Position numbers and translations under genes: made by a program. This document shows positions 1-6,816 of a DNA stretch of 24,661 nt, piece after piece. Each line of letters starts with the position of its first letter. Within the stretch, counting starts at the first letter, position 1. The stretch is from Chloroflexota bacterium (lineage in GTDB: Bacteria; Chloroflexota; Dehalococcoidia; Dehalococcoidales; UBA2162): contig JACPSA010000141.1 of the NCBI GenBank assembly GCA_016193545.1, forward strand, positions 1-24,661, in the 5' to 3' direction. The notes beneath the pieces were generated by a model. That model searched no databases, was not told the origin of the DNA, and was given only the letters and a program-made list of their open reading frames with translations.

Positions 1-97
1 CGGTCTCCAGAGAGTCATACTCTTCCAGAGCATCATCACTGCTGGCCGGCTTAAGCGGTATTGTTTCCTTAAGGTCGTACGATAACCCTATCCGCAT
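1..97 (-). CDS. Partial ATP-grasp (D-Ala-D-Ala ligase-like) protein, N-terminus only
   Basis: The first 32 codons of a gene that runs off the window edge. The start is ATG at 97-95, with a GGAGAG ribosome site about 5 bases upstream, and the frame stays open to base 1. The protein begins MRIGLSYDLKETIPL and continues with an acidic stretch (SSDDALEEYDSLET). This matches my memory of the opening of D-Ala-D-Ala ligase-like ATP-grasp proteins, which start MKIGLTYDL followed by an E/D-rich segment. It overlaps the 3' end of the aminomutase gene by 29 bases, so the two are probably translated from one mRNA. Only the first beta strand is visible and no catalytic residue can be checked. The gene is well supported; its family is moderately supported. 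Confidence 0.6.
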   Translation of the reverse strand, partial: MRIGLSYDLKETIPLKPASSDDALEEYDSLET

Positions 98-1397
98 TCC
101 GCTCTCCTTCAGGGGCCAGTTTCAGTGCGATACCACCGGATACGCCGGCAACTTCAGCCGCCGGTTCCGGGGATTTGCCTCTGCCGGGGTTACGGTAGTG
201 GAGTACACGCCCCTCATAGTTCCTCAGCACCAGCTCATCTTCCGTCTCTGACAGCACATAGTTTGGCTGGAGAGGAACTTTACCCCCGCCATGGGATAAG
301 TCGACGACGAAAGTAGGGATTGCCAGCCCGGAAGTATGCCCGCGCATGCCTTCGATTACCTTGATACCAACCTCTACCGGTGTGCGCAGATGCTCCGTAC
401 CCTGTACCTCGTCACACTGAAAGAGATAGTAGGGGCGCACTTTTATGCGGAGCAGTCCATGGCACAGCGCCATTTGCGCCTCAACGCTATCGTTGACACC
501 ACGCAGGAGAACTGTCTGGTTATTTACCGGCACTCCGCTCCGCACCAGGCGGTCACAGGCCACAGCCGCTTCCGGGGTTATCTCACGGACGTGATTGAAG
601 TGAGTATTCAGCCATATGGGACCATATTTCGATAGCATGTTACACAGTTCGGCATCGATACGCTGGGGCAACACTACCGGAAACCGTGTGCCAATACGGA
701 TAATTTCAACATGCTCTATTGCTCTTATCTTCGATAGGATACCTTCCAGCCGGCGCGTGGAAAGCGTCAGCGGGTCACCACCGGAGATAATAACGTCTCT
801 AACTTCTTTATGCCGGCGCACATAGTCCAGCATAACCTGAATTTCAGCATCGTTACGTACCCAAGCCCCGTTGCGCCACTCCCGCTTACGGGTACAGTGA
901 CGACACAGCATCGGACAGATATTGGTCAGCACCATCAGCGCCCTGTCAGGATAACGGTGCACCAGACCCGGGACGGCGGAATCTTTCTTCTCCTCCAATG
1001 GGTCTTCCATACCCAGGGCACTCATGGTCATTTCCTGAATAGAAGGAATTGCCTGCTTCCTTATCGGGTCATCGGGGTCATTAAGGTCGATGAGTGACAG
1101 GTAGTGGGGGGTTACTGAGTCTTCGCTCGAGAGGGGGATAAATTGGGACAGTTGTTCAACCGTGGTAATCCTGTTCCGGAAATGCCACCTCCAGTCATTC
1201 CAGAGGTTATCCGGTATGTGTCCGAGGCGTTTATATCTTGTCGCTGTCTTACTTGGAGGTTCTTCCTCCGCGTTGTTTAAGACAGCCGAAGTACTGGGAG
1301 GCTCCTCTGCCGCTTCTGTCTTACGGCAGCTTTCCGTGTAATGCCTCCCCGGCCGAAGTGTAACTTGAGTTCTACTGGCTACGGACGACGTTTTCAA
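69..1397 (-). CDS. kamA: Lysine 2,3-aminomutase / KamA-family radical SAM enzyme
   Basis: A radical-SAM, PLP-dependent enzyme that would move the alpha-amino group of an amino acid (lysine in the named enzyme) to the beta carbon. The 442-residue protein has the cluster motif CPMLCRHC (C161, C165, C168), the glycine-rich SGGDPL segment near 205, and the PLP lysine in HGGGK (K373). D329 (QCDEVQG) and D366 (FVVDLSHGGGK) match the two aspartates that bind the lysine epsilon-amino group in the clostridial enzyme, so lysine is more likely than glutamate as substrate. Cys281 matches one zinc ligand, but the C-terminal cysteine cluster of the clostridial enzyme is absent. The first 50 residues are a low-complexity, E/P-rich extension. 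The start is TTG, about 13 bases after GGAGG; no better start is visible before the conserved region. EpmB-like function is less likely because of the length and the neighbouring ATP-grasp gene. Confidence 0.88.
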   Translation of the reverse strand: MKTSSVASRTQVTLRPGRHYTESCRKTEAAEEPPSTSAVLNNAEEEPPSKTATRYKRLGHIPDNLWNDWRWHFRNRITTVEQLSQFIPLSSEDSVTPHYLSLIDLNDPDDPIRKQAIPSIQEMTMSALGMEDPLEEKKDSAVPGLVHRYPDRALMVLTNICPMLCRHCTRKREWRNGAWVRNDAEIQVMLDYVRRHKEVRDVIISGGDPLTLSTRRLEGILSKIRAIEHVEIIRIGTRFPVVLPQRIDAELCNMLSKYGPIWLNTHFNHVREITPEAAVACDRLVRSGVPVNNQTVLLRGVNDSVEAQMALCHGLLRIKVRPYYLFQCDEVQGTEHLRTPVEVGIKVIEGMRGHTSGLAIPTFVVDLSHGGGKVPLQPNYVLSETEDELVLRNYEGRVLHYRNPGRGKSPEPAAEVAGVSGGIALKLAPEGERNADRVIVRP

Positions 1398-1456
1398 TTA
1401 ACTTTCTTCTCCTCCTTATCCTGTTGTAATATACCTGAAAAAGTTTTATTAACTAA

Positions 1457-1484
1457 ATTATATATTATGTACTGAGGTTGTCAA
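1457..1484 (-). promoter_or_regulatory. Sigma-70-type promoter of kamA
   Basis: On the minus strand TTGACA (1484-1479) is followed, after a 16-base spacer, by TATAAT (1462-1457). Both hexamers match the consensus perfectly. Transcription should start near 1450, leaving a leader of about 50 bases before the TTG start at 1397. This places kamA and the following ATP-grasp gene in their own transcription unit, separate from the upstream ten-gene operon. Confidence 0.75.
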
Positions 1485-1567
1485 TAGTTTTTGCACCAAT
1501 TTTGGCAAAATGGCAAAATATTTTTCCGGGAAAACTCAAGAAGTGTAAACTCACGTCGTCAGGAGAA

Positions 1568-2080
1568 TTAACTGCCCGATTGGCTCGACTCCGACAGATA
1601 AATATCATGGGCCAGTGCTTTACCGCTCTGCGTGAGAAACACTTTATCAATAATGCTACTCAGTTTACTGCTGTCCCTAATATCATACTCGTCTCTCAGG
1701 TTCACCAGCCAATCAGCATCATAGAGGATTCTAAAGTTCGGCGTATTTATCTTTCCGGGACTATGATGATGAGCGATAATCTGACAAATCTCCTCGGTTT
1801 GCTGCTCCGCAAAGCCCAGTTTTCTCAGGATTCGCCGGGCGATAGGCGGCCCCTCCCTCTCCTGATAGTGACCGCTGGTACTGCCGTACTTCTTTTCAGC
1901 CTGGTGAATCCCGATATCATGGAGCACCGCCGCCCCAATCACTATCGGATAGTCCCCACCCTCCTGTGCCAGTAGCTCCTCGGCATATCCCGTCACTTTA
2001 TGGGCATGGTCGATTCTTCTGGTATCTCCCTTGAAATAGGCTTCCATCGCTCTTAGCAATGTCTCTTTGATGGTACTCAT
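1568..2080 (-). CDS. HD-domain phosphohydrolase
   Basis: A 170-residue metal-dependent HD-superfamily protein. The metal-binding pattern is visible: H27 (DHAHKV), the HD pair H54-D55 (AVLHDIG), the histidine run H104-H106 (IIAHHHS) and D121/D123 (YDADWL). Proteins of this size usually cleave phosphate esters of nucleotides, but no substrate can be read from the sequence. It is the last gene of a tightly packed minus-strand series, 13 bases after the YgbA-like gene. A stress-related clean-up role is only inferred from that company. The ATG start agrees with the end of the preceding gene. Confidence 0.8.
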   Translation of the reverse strand: MSTIKETLLRAMEAYFKGDTRRIDHAHKVTGYAEELLAQEGGDYPIVIGAAVLHDIGIHQAEKKYGSTSGHYQEREGPPIARRILRKLGFAEQQTEEICQIIAHHHSPGKINTPNFRILYDADWLVNLRDEYDIRDSSKLSSIIDKVFLTQSGKALAHDIYLSESSQSGS

Positions 2081-2093
2081 TACTCTCTCGCTC

Positions 2094-2468
2094 TTAAAAT
2101 AGATAATGGAACATTAAGTCCAGCCGACCGTGCTTGACTAGGTACAAACCGGAAAATCGCATAACCTCCCGAATTTTTTCCCGGTAGCCCGGCGCATAAC
2201 AATGGGTTTCACATTTCTTACACATCGGCTTGGGGTCATAGGGACACAACATTAGCTTGGCGATGCCGTGGTTGAGCAATTTACTGCAATCCCGGCACAA
2301 CTCCAGGTCCCGGTCACCCAGAACTTCCCCCAGCCGTTCATCCTTGATGGGAAAGACAGACCTGACTTCCGCCTGATGATTCTCCCGACAAAAGATAGAG
2401 ATGAAATTACCCAGCACCCTTATATCTTTACTCTTCTTGGCATCTAACCTCTGGAAAAGCTCTGTCAT
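2094..2468 (-). CDS. ygbA: YgbA-family (nitrous oxide-stimulated promoter family) cysteine-rich protein
   Basis: A 124-residue cysteine-rich protein that I recognise as the YgbA_NO family. Visible features are FCREN (C27), LCRDC (C58, C61), LCPYDPKPMCKKCETHC (C75, C83, C86, C90) and the conserved closing block YREKIREVMRFSG. The spacing suggests a bound metal, zinc or an iron-sulfur cluster. In enterobacteria ygbA is controlled by the NO sensor NsrR and is linked to recovery from nitrosative stress; its biochemistry is not settled as far as I know. Here it lies 16 bases after the DUF488 gene and 13 before the HD gene. It is the member that most directly ties this operon to nitric oxide. Confidence 0.8.
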   Translation of the reverse strand: MTELFQRLDAKKSKDIRVLGNFISIFCRENHQAEVRSVFPIKDERLGEVLGDRDLELCRDCSKLLNHGIAKLMLCPYDPKPMCKKCETHCYAPGYREKIREVMRFSGLYLVKHGRLDLMFHYLF

Positions 2469-2484
2469 TCTTTTCTCTCACGAA

Positions 2485-2856
2485 TCATTCTTGCGGCAAA
2501 CAAGTAATAAATCTGGCAATAACTCCTGCCAGCACCCTGGCATTATTGTGCTCGGTATCTCTAGCCGCATAGAGCAAGGTAACATCACCGTTTATTGCCA
2601 TCCGGGCAATTCGTTTCAGGAGCGGCTCTTCCTGCGGAACCGAAAGCTCTTCCAGGTACTTCTGCCGGAACTCCAGCCATCTCTCAGGACTATGACCAAA
2701 CCACCGGCGCAATTCATCACTGGGCGCCAAGTCTTTTGCCCACTCATCAATACCGGCCCCGGGCGAGCGCAAACCCCGTGGCCATAATCTATCAACCAGT
2801 ATCCTTATGCCATCGTCAGACTGCTTGCCCTCGTAAACTCTTTTTACCCTCAGCAT
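2485..2856 (-). CDS. DUF488 (YeaO-like) family protein
   Basis: A 123-residue DUF488 protein. Diagnostic blocks are RVYEGKQSDDGIRILVDRLW, the following PRGL, AKDLAPSDELRRWFGH, and LLYAARDTEHNNA near the C-terminus. The function of the family is unknown. I place the start at ATG 2856-2854 because AAGGA stands 9 bases upstream and because this removes the overlap with the DsrE-like gene. The frame is open a further 16 codons upstream (to 2904), but that extension does not look like the family and lies inside the previous gene. It sits 13 bases after the DsrE-like gene and 16 before the ygbA-like gene. Confidence 0.83.
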   Translation of the reverse strand: MLRVKRVYEGKQSDDGIRILVDRLWPRGLRSPGAGIDEWAKDLAPSDELRRWFGHSPERWLEFRQKYLEELSVPQEEPLLKRIARMAINGDVTLLYAARDTEHNNARVLAGVIARFITCLPQE

Positions 2857-2869
2857 TTCAAGCTGTCCT

Positions 2870-3298
2870 TCAGATATACCAGTTAATAGTGGCTGTCCGG
2901 GCAAGACGTAAAAAAGCAGCCAGTCCCATTATGCTATCCACTTCTTCGATTAGCTCATTCTGGGCAATGTTGAGTATCGCCATAGCGTTAGGACAGGCAT
3001 AAATTTTTAGACCCAGCTTCCTGGCATTATCCAACTGCGCCTCCAGAGATTGGATGCCTCCTGAGGCTAACCCCCGGTCAACACTGGCTCTTATCTTAGA
3101 TGAGGTCTCTTCGCCCCTATCCAGCAGATGTCCTCTAGTAAATCTCAGTAAGCCTTCAAAGGTAAGCAGCATGTGGACTTCCATGCCCGAGGCTAATGAT
3201 ACCAGAGCCAGCGATAGAGCGTAGGCCGCCCTGTCATAAGCGCCGCTATGCAATATTATGGTTACTCGCTCTTTATCTGGCGAGTCATTTATCGCCAA
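2870..3298 (-). CDS. DsrE/DsrF-like sulfur-relay family protein
   Basis: A 142-residue protein with the DsrE-type fold. VTIILHSGAYDRAAYALSLA forms the first strand and helix, a central EVHMLLTFEGLL strand region follows, and LKIYACPNAMAI carries the single conserved cysteine (C102) where sulfurtransferase family members bind persulfide. Many members are cytoplasmic carriers of sulfane sulfur; others have only a presumed peroxiredoxin-like role. The sequence cannot tell these apart. It follows the small hemerythrin by 8 bases in the same operon. A link between sulfur chemistry and repair of damaged thiols or clusters is inference. Confidence 0.75.
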   Translation of the reverse strand: MAINDSPDKERVTIILHSGAYDRAAYALSLALVSLASGMEVHMLLTFEGLLRFTRGHLLDRGEETSSKIRASVDRGLASGGIQSLEAQLDNARKLGLKIYACPNAMAILNIAQNELIEEVDSIMGLAAFLRLARTATINWYI

Positions 3299-3306
3299 CT
3301 TAACTA

Positions 3307-3789
3307 TTACCTCTTCCGGATAGTATCCGCCCAGCGCAACAGAGGCACACCGGCAACACGAGCTTGGGCATAGGCTTTACCCAGTTCGTCCAGCTTCTTC
3401 GGCGAGAAACGCTCAGCCAAGATATTCAGCCCGTCGCAGTTACTGACATGGACCAGAAGCGCTCTAGCTGCCTTGGCCACTTCCCGACCCTCTTCCTTCG
3501 ATATAGAAGACTGGGACAATACTTTAGCCGCTACCTTAGCCGTGGCAATAGCACCCCCATGCTCCTCGATGAGGCTATCCACATAATCGCCCAAGAACTC
3601 CTTTAGGGCCGGATAGAGGTTTTCCTCTTCATAGCGGAAGTGAGGGCCGACTAATGTATCTATCTGCCCCAGGATATTCCGGGCTTTGGTCACATCACCC
3701 GCCTCAGCCGCCTTAGCCAGGTCTAGCAGGCCATCACGAACTTTGCGATGGTCCTCCCTGAACTCGACAATTGGGTCTAATTTAGCCAT
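3307..3789 (-). CDS. Hemerythrin-domain protein (160 aa)
   Basis: A single hemerythrin four-helix bundle that binds a di-iron centre and, in this family, oxygen or NO. Candidate ligands are H14 (REDHRK), H50 and E54 (HFRYEE), H77 (EEHGG) and H114 with D119 (HVSNCD). The H-x3-E and H-x4-D spacings match the known His54/Glu58 and His101/Asp106 pairs of invertebrate hemerythrin. One histidine of the third helix seems absent, so the iron site may be open for reactivity rather than pure carriage. ATG start with a GGAGG-like site. One of four hemerythrin-domain proteins in this operon, between the nitroreductase and the DsrE-like gene. Confidence 0.85.
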   Translation of the reverse strand: MAKLDPIVEFREDHRKVRDGLLDLAKAAEAGDVTKARNILGQIDTLVGPHFRYEEENLYPALKEFLGDYVDSLIEEHGGAIATAKVAAKVLSQSSISKEEGREVAKAARALLVHVSNCDGLNILAERFSPKKLDELGKAYAQARVAGVPLLRWADTIRKR

Positions 3790-3803
3790 TTATGTTTCCT
3801 CCT

Positions 3804-4355
3804 TTAGGTTTTAACCTTTTCGATTTCATTGAAAGCATAGCCATCCCAGCAGATTATATCTTTTAGCTCTGGGCGCGGCTTGGCGGCCGGTTGAGACTCA
3901 GGATAGCCAATAGCCAGCACTACAGGCACAAGAAGATTATCGGGGATGGATAGCGTCTCCCGAACAAACTGCTGCCTTCTTGCGGTCTCGGTAGGGTTGT
4001 CATTCTGGTACATGGCGGCCCAGGCAGCCCCCAGACCCTGGGCGGTTGCTGCCACCCATATCGAGTAGGCGGCGATAGAGCAGTCTTCTAGCCAGTAACG
4101 GGTGGAAGTGGGGTCGATGACAATGGCAATTCCGGCTGGTGCTGAGCTTAACCACTTACAATTAGGATGTGTCTGTCCCAACCGTTCCAGCGTGTTTTGC
4201 CGAGTAATTACGATAAAATGCCAGGTATTTTTGTTGGCTCCGGAAGGAGAAAGACGAGCCAAATCCACCAGTGTCTGCAATGTTTCACGGGATACCGGCG
4301 TGGACAGATAACTCTTCACGCTTCGCCTGCTACGTAAGGCTTCAATTGTGTCCAT
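3804..4355 (-). CDS. Nitroreductase-family FMN oxidoreductase
   Basis: A 183-residue nitroreductase-fold protein. It starts with the family hallmark IEALRSRRSVKSYLSTPVS (FMN phosphate-binding arginines), followed by LARLSPSGANKNTWHFIVI, the central CSIAAYSIWVAATAQGLGAAW helix, and VVLAIGYPESQP near the C-terminus. Such flavoproteins form dimers and use NAD(P)H or reduced ferredoxin to reduce nitro compounds, quinones or flavins; the substrate is not readable here. It lies 2 bases after one hemerythrin gene and 14 before the next. A role in disposing of reactive nitrogen products is inferred from these neighbours only. Confidence 0.85.
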   Translation of the reverse strand: MDTIEALRSRRSVKSYLSTPVSRETLQTLVDLARLSPSGANKNTWHFIVITRQNTLERLGQTHPNCKWLSSAPAGIAIVIDPTSTRYWLEDCSIAAYSIWVAATAQGLGAAWAAMYQNDNPTETARRQQFVRETLSIPDNLLVPVVLAIGYPESQPAAKPRPELKDIICWDGYAFNEIEKVKT

Positions 4356-4357
4356 TT

Positions 4358-4861
4358 TTAACCCGCCTTAGATTTGTCTATCTCAGCAAAAAGCCTGACG
4401 ACCTTATCATTTTGCGCCTGCTCAAAATGCATCTCCGCCATCGCAAACAGGATGTTGTCTTCCTTAAAGATATGGTTCCTGAGAGTTTCAATGAAGTGCG
4501 ACCCGTTTCGCCGGATTTTTTCCCTGACTTCGCTGCTGTCGTCATGATTAAGATAGCTGCCGATAGCCCGCTGCATCACTGCGTTGGTGTCCCTCAGTAC
4601 TTTATGTTCGTCGAGCATTACGGCGAGTGGTCCGGCACCACGTGGCATAAAGTTGTCGAACTCGGGGAAGAGGGCTTTTTCCTCTTTGTCGAAATGGACC
4701 CAGAAATCAGCCTTGAAAAAGGCCGCCAGCTCTTTCAGTTTATCTGCGATTTCTTCCCTTTTATCCAACTGGGCAATAACCCTTTCCATGTTATCAAGCT
4801 TTCCCAGTACCGCCTCATGCTCTTTTTTCAATATTTCTGTTGGTCTGGCCCCGTTATTCAT
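4358..4861 (-). CDS. Hemerythrin-domain protein (167 aa)
   Basis: A cytoplasmic hemerythrin-like protein. The iron-ligand pattern is nearly complete: H15 (KKEHEAV), H56 and E60 (HFDKEEKALFPE), H86 (DEHKVLR), H122 and H130 with E134 (NHIFKEDNILF). This HHE type resembles the cluster-repair proteins of the YtfE/RIC group in its hemerythrin part, but it lacks the N-terminal ScdA domain of that group. The gene follows the large DUF2249-DUF438 protein after a 61-base gap, the widest in the operon, and is separated from the nitroreductase gene by 2 bases. Oxygen or NO sensing, storage or cluster repair are all possible. Confidence 0.87.
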   Translation of the reverse strand: MNNGARPTEILKKEHEAVLGKLDNMERVIAQLDKREEIADKLKELAAFFKADFWVHFDKEEKALFPEFDNFMPRGAGPLAVMLDEHKVLRDTNAVMQRAIGSYLNHDDSSEVREKIRRNGSHFIETLRNHIFKEDNILFAMAEMHFEQAQNDKVVRLFAEIDKSKAG

Positions 4862-4922
4862 AATGTCTCATACCCCCTCTATCTAATAATAAAATTTATT
4901 CCTCTTTAGCACCTGGAGCTTT

Positions 4923-6140
4923 TCAGACCTTCTTTATGCTGACAATCCAATCCTTGGGCCCGCTCTGTTCATATTGCCACTCGTATTGATTCTTGTACTC
5001 TGCCTCGAATTGATAGTGTAATGGCTTCGGGTCATGGTCATTGATGATTTTCAGTGTCTCACCGGATTTCAGCGTATCCCAGGCCTCGAATATCTTCTCA
5101 TGCCTCTCAAAGGGCATTATCTGCCTCAAATCCAACTCCATAATCTTTGCCTCCTTCGTCTGGTCTTCCGGGGTAAAGCAGCAATAGCCTATCTTGTCGC
5201 ACTCCCTCTTAATATCATCCCACTCCTTTTCAGTCAACACCTGGAGAGCAATCTGATAGAGAATGTTATCTTCCTTGAAGATGTGACTTTCCAGTTCCTC
5301 GGTCAGATATTCACCCAGCTCAATGACCTTGTCCTTGAACTCAGTAAAAGCATAATCGTCGGGATTATGGGCCAGTTGATAGAGTCCCTGCTTTCTTTTG
5401 CGGAACTCTACATGGTCCATCTTCATAATCGACGGTGGCTCCACTATATTGCGCCTCTCCAGTTTAGGGAATAAAACATCTTCTTCCCGCTGGTGGTGAC
5501 TCTCGGCCTCGACCAGATGATGCGAGATATCCTTCAGTCTTTCGGCGTCCGACCCCAGACTCTCGAAGCTGTTTTTCTCTTTCAGCCTCTCGATAACAGC
5601 GCCAAGCTCGTTTAAGCTCTCCAGGATAACTTTATGCTCCTCCATGAAGGTATGCACCGGATGGGGTGCCGATGTCTCTATCCTCTTGGCCACCAGGCTG
5701 TCCCGCAGCACCTCGAGATGGATATCGCATAAGCTCTTTCTAATCTCCTCATGGGAAACGCCTTCCCGAATCAACTCCTGTTCCAGAGTTCCTAAGGTGG
5801 TGGCATCAACTGCCTGGAGTAGCGTCTTGGCTTTCTCTTTAGCCGCAGCCGATGTTCCCTCTTCCTTTAATTCCTTGAGCAGGTCCTTGAACTGCTCCTT
5901 TTGGTCTTCCCTGGGAGTAATCCTTTTGACATTCAGAATCCACTCCTCCGGACCTTCTTTCTCATAGCTAACATCAAACTCATTTTGCGCCTTCAACAGA
6001 TAGACCAGGGGCACTGGGTTAAACTCGACCACAATCCTCAGCGTGTCGCCAGCGCCAAGCTTCTCGACACCGGGGAAAATCAGCCCCTCTTTCTCAGCAT
6101 GTCCCAATCCCTTAACATCGATTGTTTGCGTTCCACTCAT
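4923..6140 (-). CDS. DUF2249-DUF438-hemerythrin-DUF2249 multidomain protein
   Basis: A 405-residue fusion. Domain order: DUF2249 (about 1-75, ending in EEWILNVKRI), a DUF438 helical domain (about 80-150, with GTLEQELIREGVS and CDIHLEVLRDSL), a hemerythrin domain (about 160-305, with FMEEHKV, HHQREEDVLFPKLE, MDHVEFR and SHIFKEDNILYQIA), the DUF438-type closing KIGYCCF, and a second DUF2249 (about 335-405, ending DWIVSIKKV). DUF2249 is a small TusA-like fold, so the ends may bind a partner or sulfur while the middle holds di-iron; this is inference. I choose ATG 6140 because AAAGGAGG stands 7-8 bases upstream and it gives an ATGA overlap with fmdE. A longer frame to 6173 has no such support. 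Confidence 0.85.
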   Translation of the reverse strand: MSGTQTIDVKGLGHAEKEGLIFPGVEKLGAGDTLRIVVEFNPVPLVYLLKAQNEFDVSYEKEGPEEWILNVKRITPREDQKEQFKDLLKELKEEGTSAAAKEKAKTLLQAVDATTLGTLEQELIREGVSHEEIRKSLCDIHLEVLRDSLVAKRIETSAPHPVHTFMEEHKVILESLNELGAVIERLKEKNSFESLGSDAERLKDISHHLVEAESHHQREEDVLFPKLERRNIVEPPSIMKMDHVEFRKRKQGLYQLAHNPDDYAFTEFKDKVIELGEYLTEELESHIFKEDNILYQIALQVLTEKEWDDIKRECDKIGYCCFTPEDQTKEAKIMELDLRQIMPFERHEKIFEAWDTLKSGETLKIINDHDPKPLHYQFEAEYKNQYEWQYEQSGPKDWIVSIKKV

Positions 6141-6790
6141 TTTAATGCCTCCTTTACTCCTAATTTTAACCACTGTTCAATCTCTTTCCTGTCCAGCATA
6201 GCTTTAACTTTTTCTAGCCAGAGCTCCTGAAACTCTTTCTTCTCGTCTTCTTTAGCCGCTTCCCAGATAACCTTTTCTAACAGTCCCCCCATTCTGCCGG
6301 CTTTTTCTCCGGAGAAGGGGACTCTCTGGGGATAAAACCTGACCAGAACCGTCTTGCCGTTATCCAGGCGCCTAAACTCAAAACACATCGCCTGAGGGTC
6401 GATTTTCTCCGGGTTGAATTTCAGTAAATCCTTTCTCTTAAACTTGGGGCCCAGGCCTCTAAAACCGGATGCCGGCGCCGCACCGGTAAGAAAGCTGAAT
6501 ACCTGACCCATGACTCCATAAACCCCTTCATCCGCCTCACCATAAACCGTAATGGCAATCTCTCCTCTGACCGGTATTTCACCGGGATAAAGCTTTTTCA
6601 GGGCTTCCTGACAGGATAAATAGGCACCGGCGACAGTAGGACAAGCGTGCCCGGCCATCTTGACCGTATCGATAAAGCTATACTCTAAAGCAGCGTCCTC
6701 TTCGCTCACCGCCCCTAGAGTTTCAGCCAGCGGCTCTCTGAACTTAATCGGCTCAACCTGCTTCAAAAAATCACGAAAAATCTCAATCAT
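6137..6790 (-). CDS. FmdE-family protein (formylmethanofuran dehydrogenase subunit E-like)
   Basis: A 217-residue stand-alone FmdE-domain protein. The hallmark MAGHACPTVAGAYLS near residue 45 supplies H48 and C50, typical metal ligands of the family; further conserved blocks are ITVYGEADEGVYGVMGQV and the C-terminal FRRLDNGKTVLVRFYP. The zinc-ribbon tail found in many FmdE proteins is absent. The name comes from an operon association with the tungsten or molybdenum formylmethanofuran dehydrogenase. No such enzyme is encoded in this window, so a general metal or pterin-related function is more likely than methanogenesis. It is second in the operon, 26 bases after the zinc-ribbon hemerythrin, and overlaps the next gene by 4 bases. 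Confidence 0.8.
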   Translation of the reverse strand: MIEIFRDFLKQVEPIKFREPLAETLGAVSEEDAALEYSFIDTVKMAGHACPTVAGAYLSCQEALKKLYPGEIPVRGEIAITVYGEADEGVYGVMGQVFSFLTGAAPASGFRGLGPKFKRKDLLKFNPEKIDPQAMCFEFRRLDNGKTVLVRFYPQRVPFSGEKAGRMGGLLEKVIWEAAKEDEKKEFQELWLEKVKAMLDRKEIEQWLKLGVKEALK

Positions 6791-6816
6791 GACAAACCGC
6801 CTTATTACTACCGATA

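Noticed and set aside
1485..1567. Rho-independent terminator after the ten-gene operon
   Set aside because: Only a short TTTTGC/GCAAAA pairing with a long AT-rich loop is present; it is not convincing as a terminator.
1478..1975. A 165-codon plus-strand frame opposite the HD gene
   Set aside because: It starts in the kamA promoter region and runs antisense through a clear HD-domain gene; no family features.
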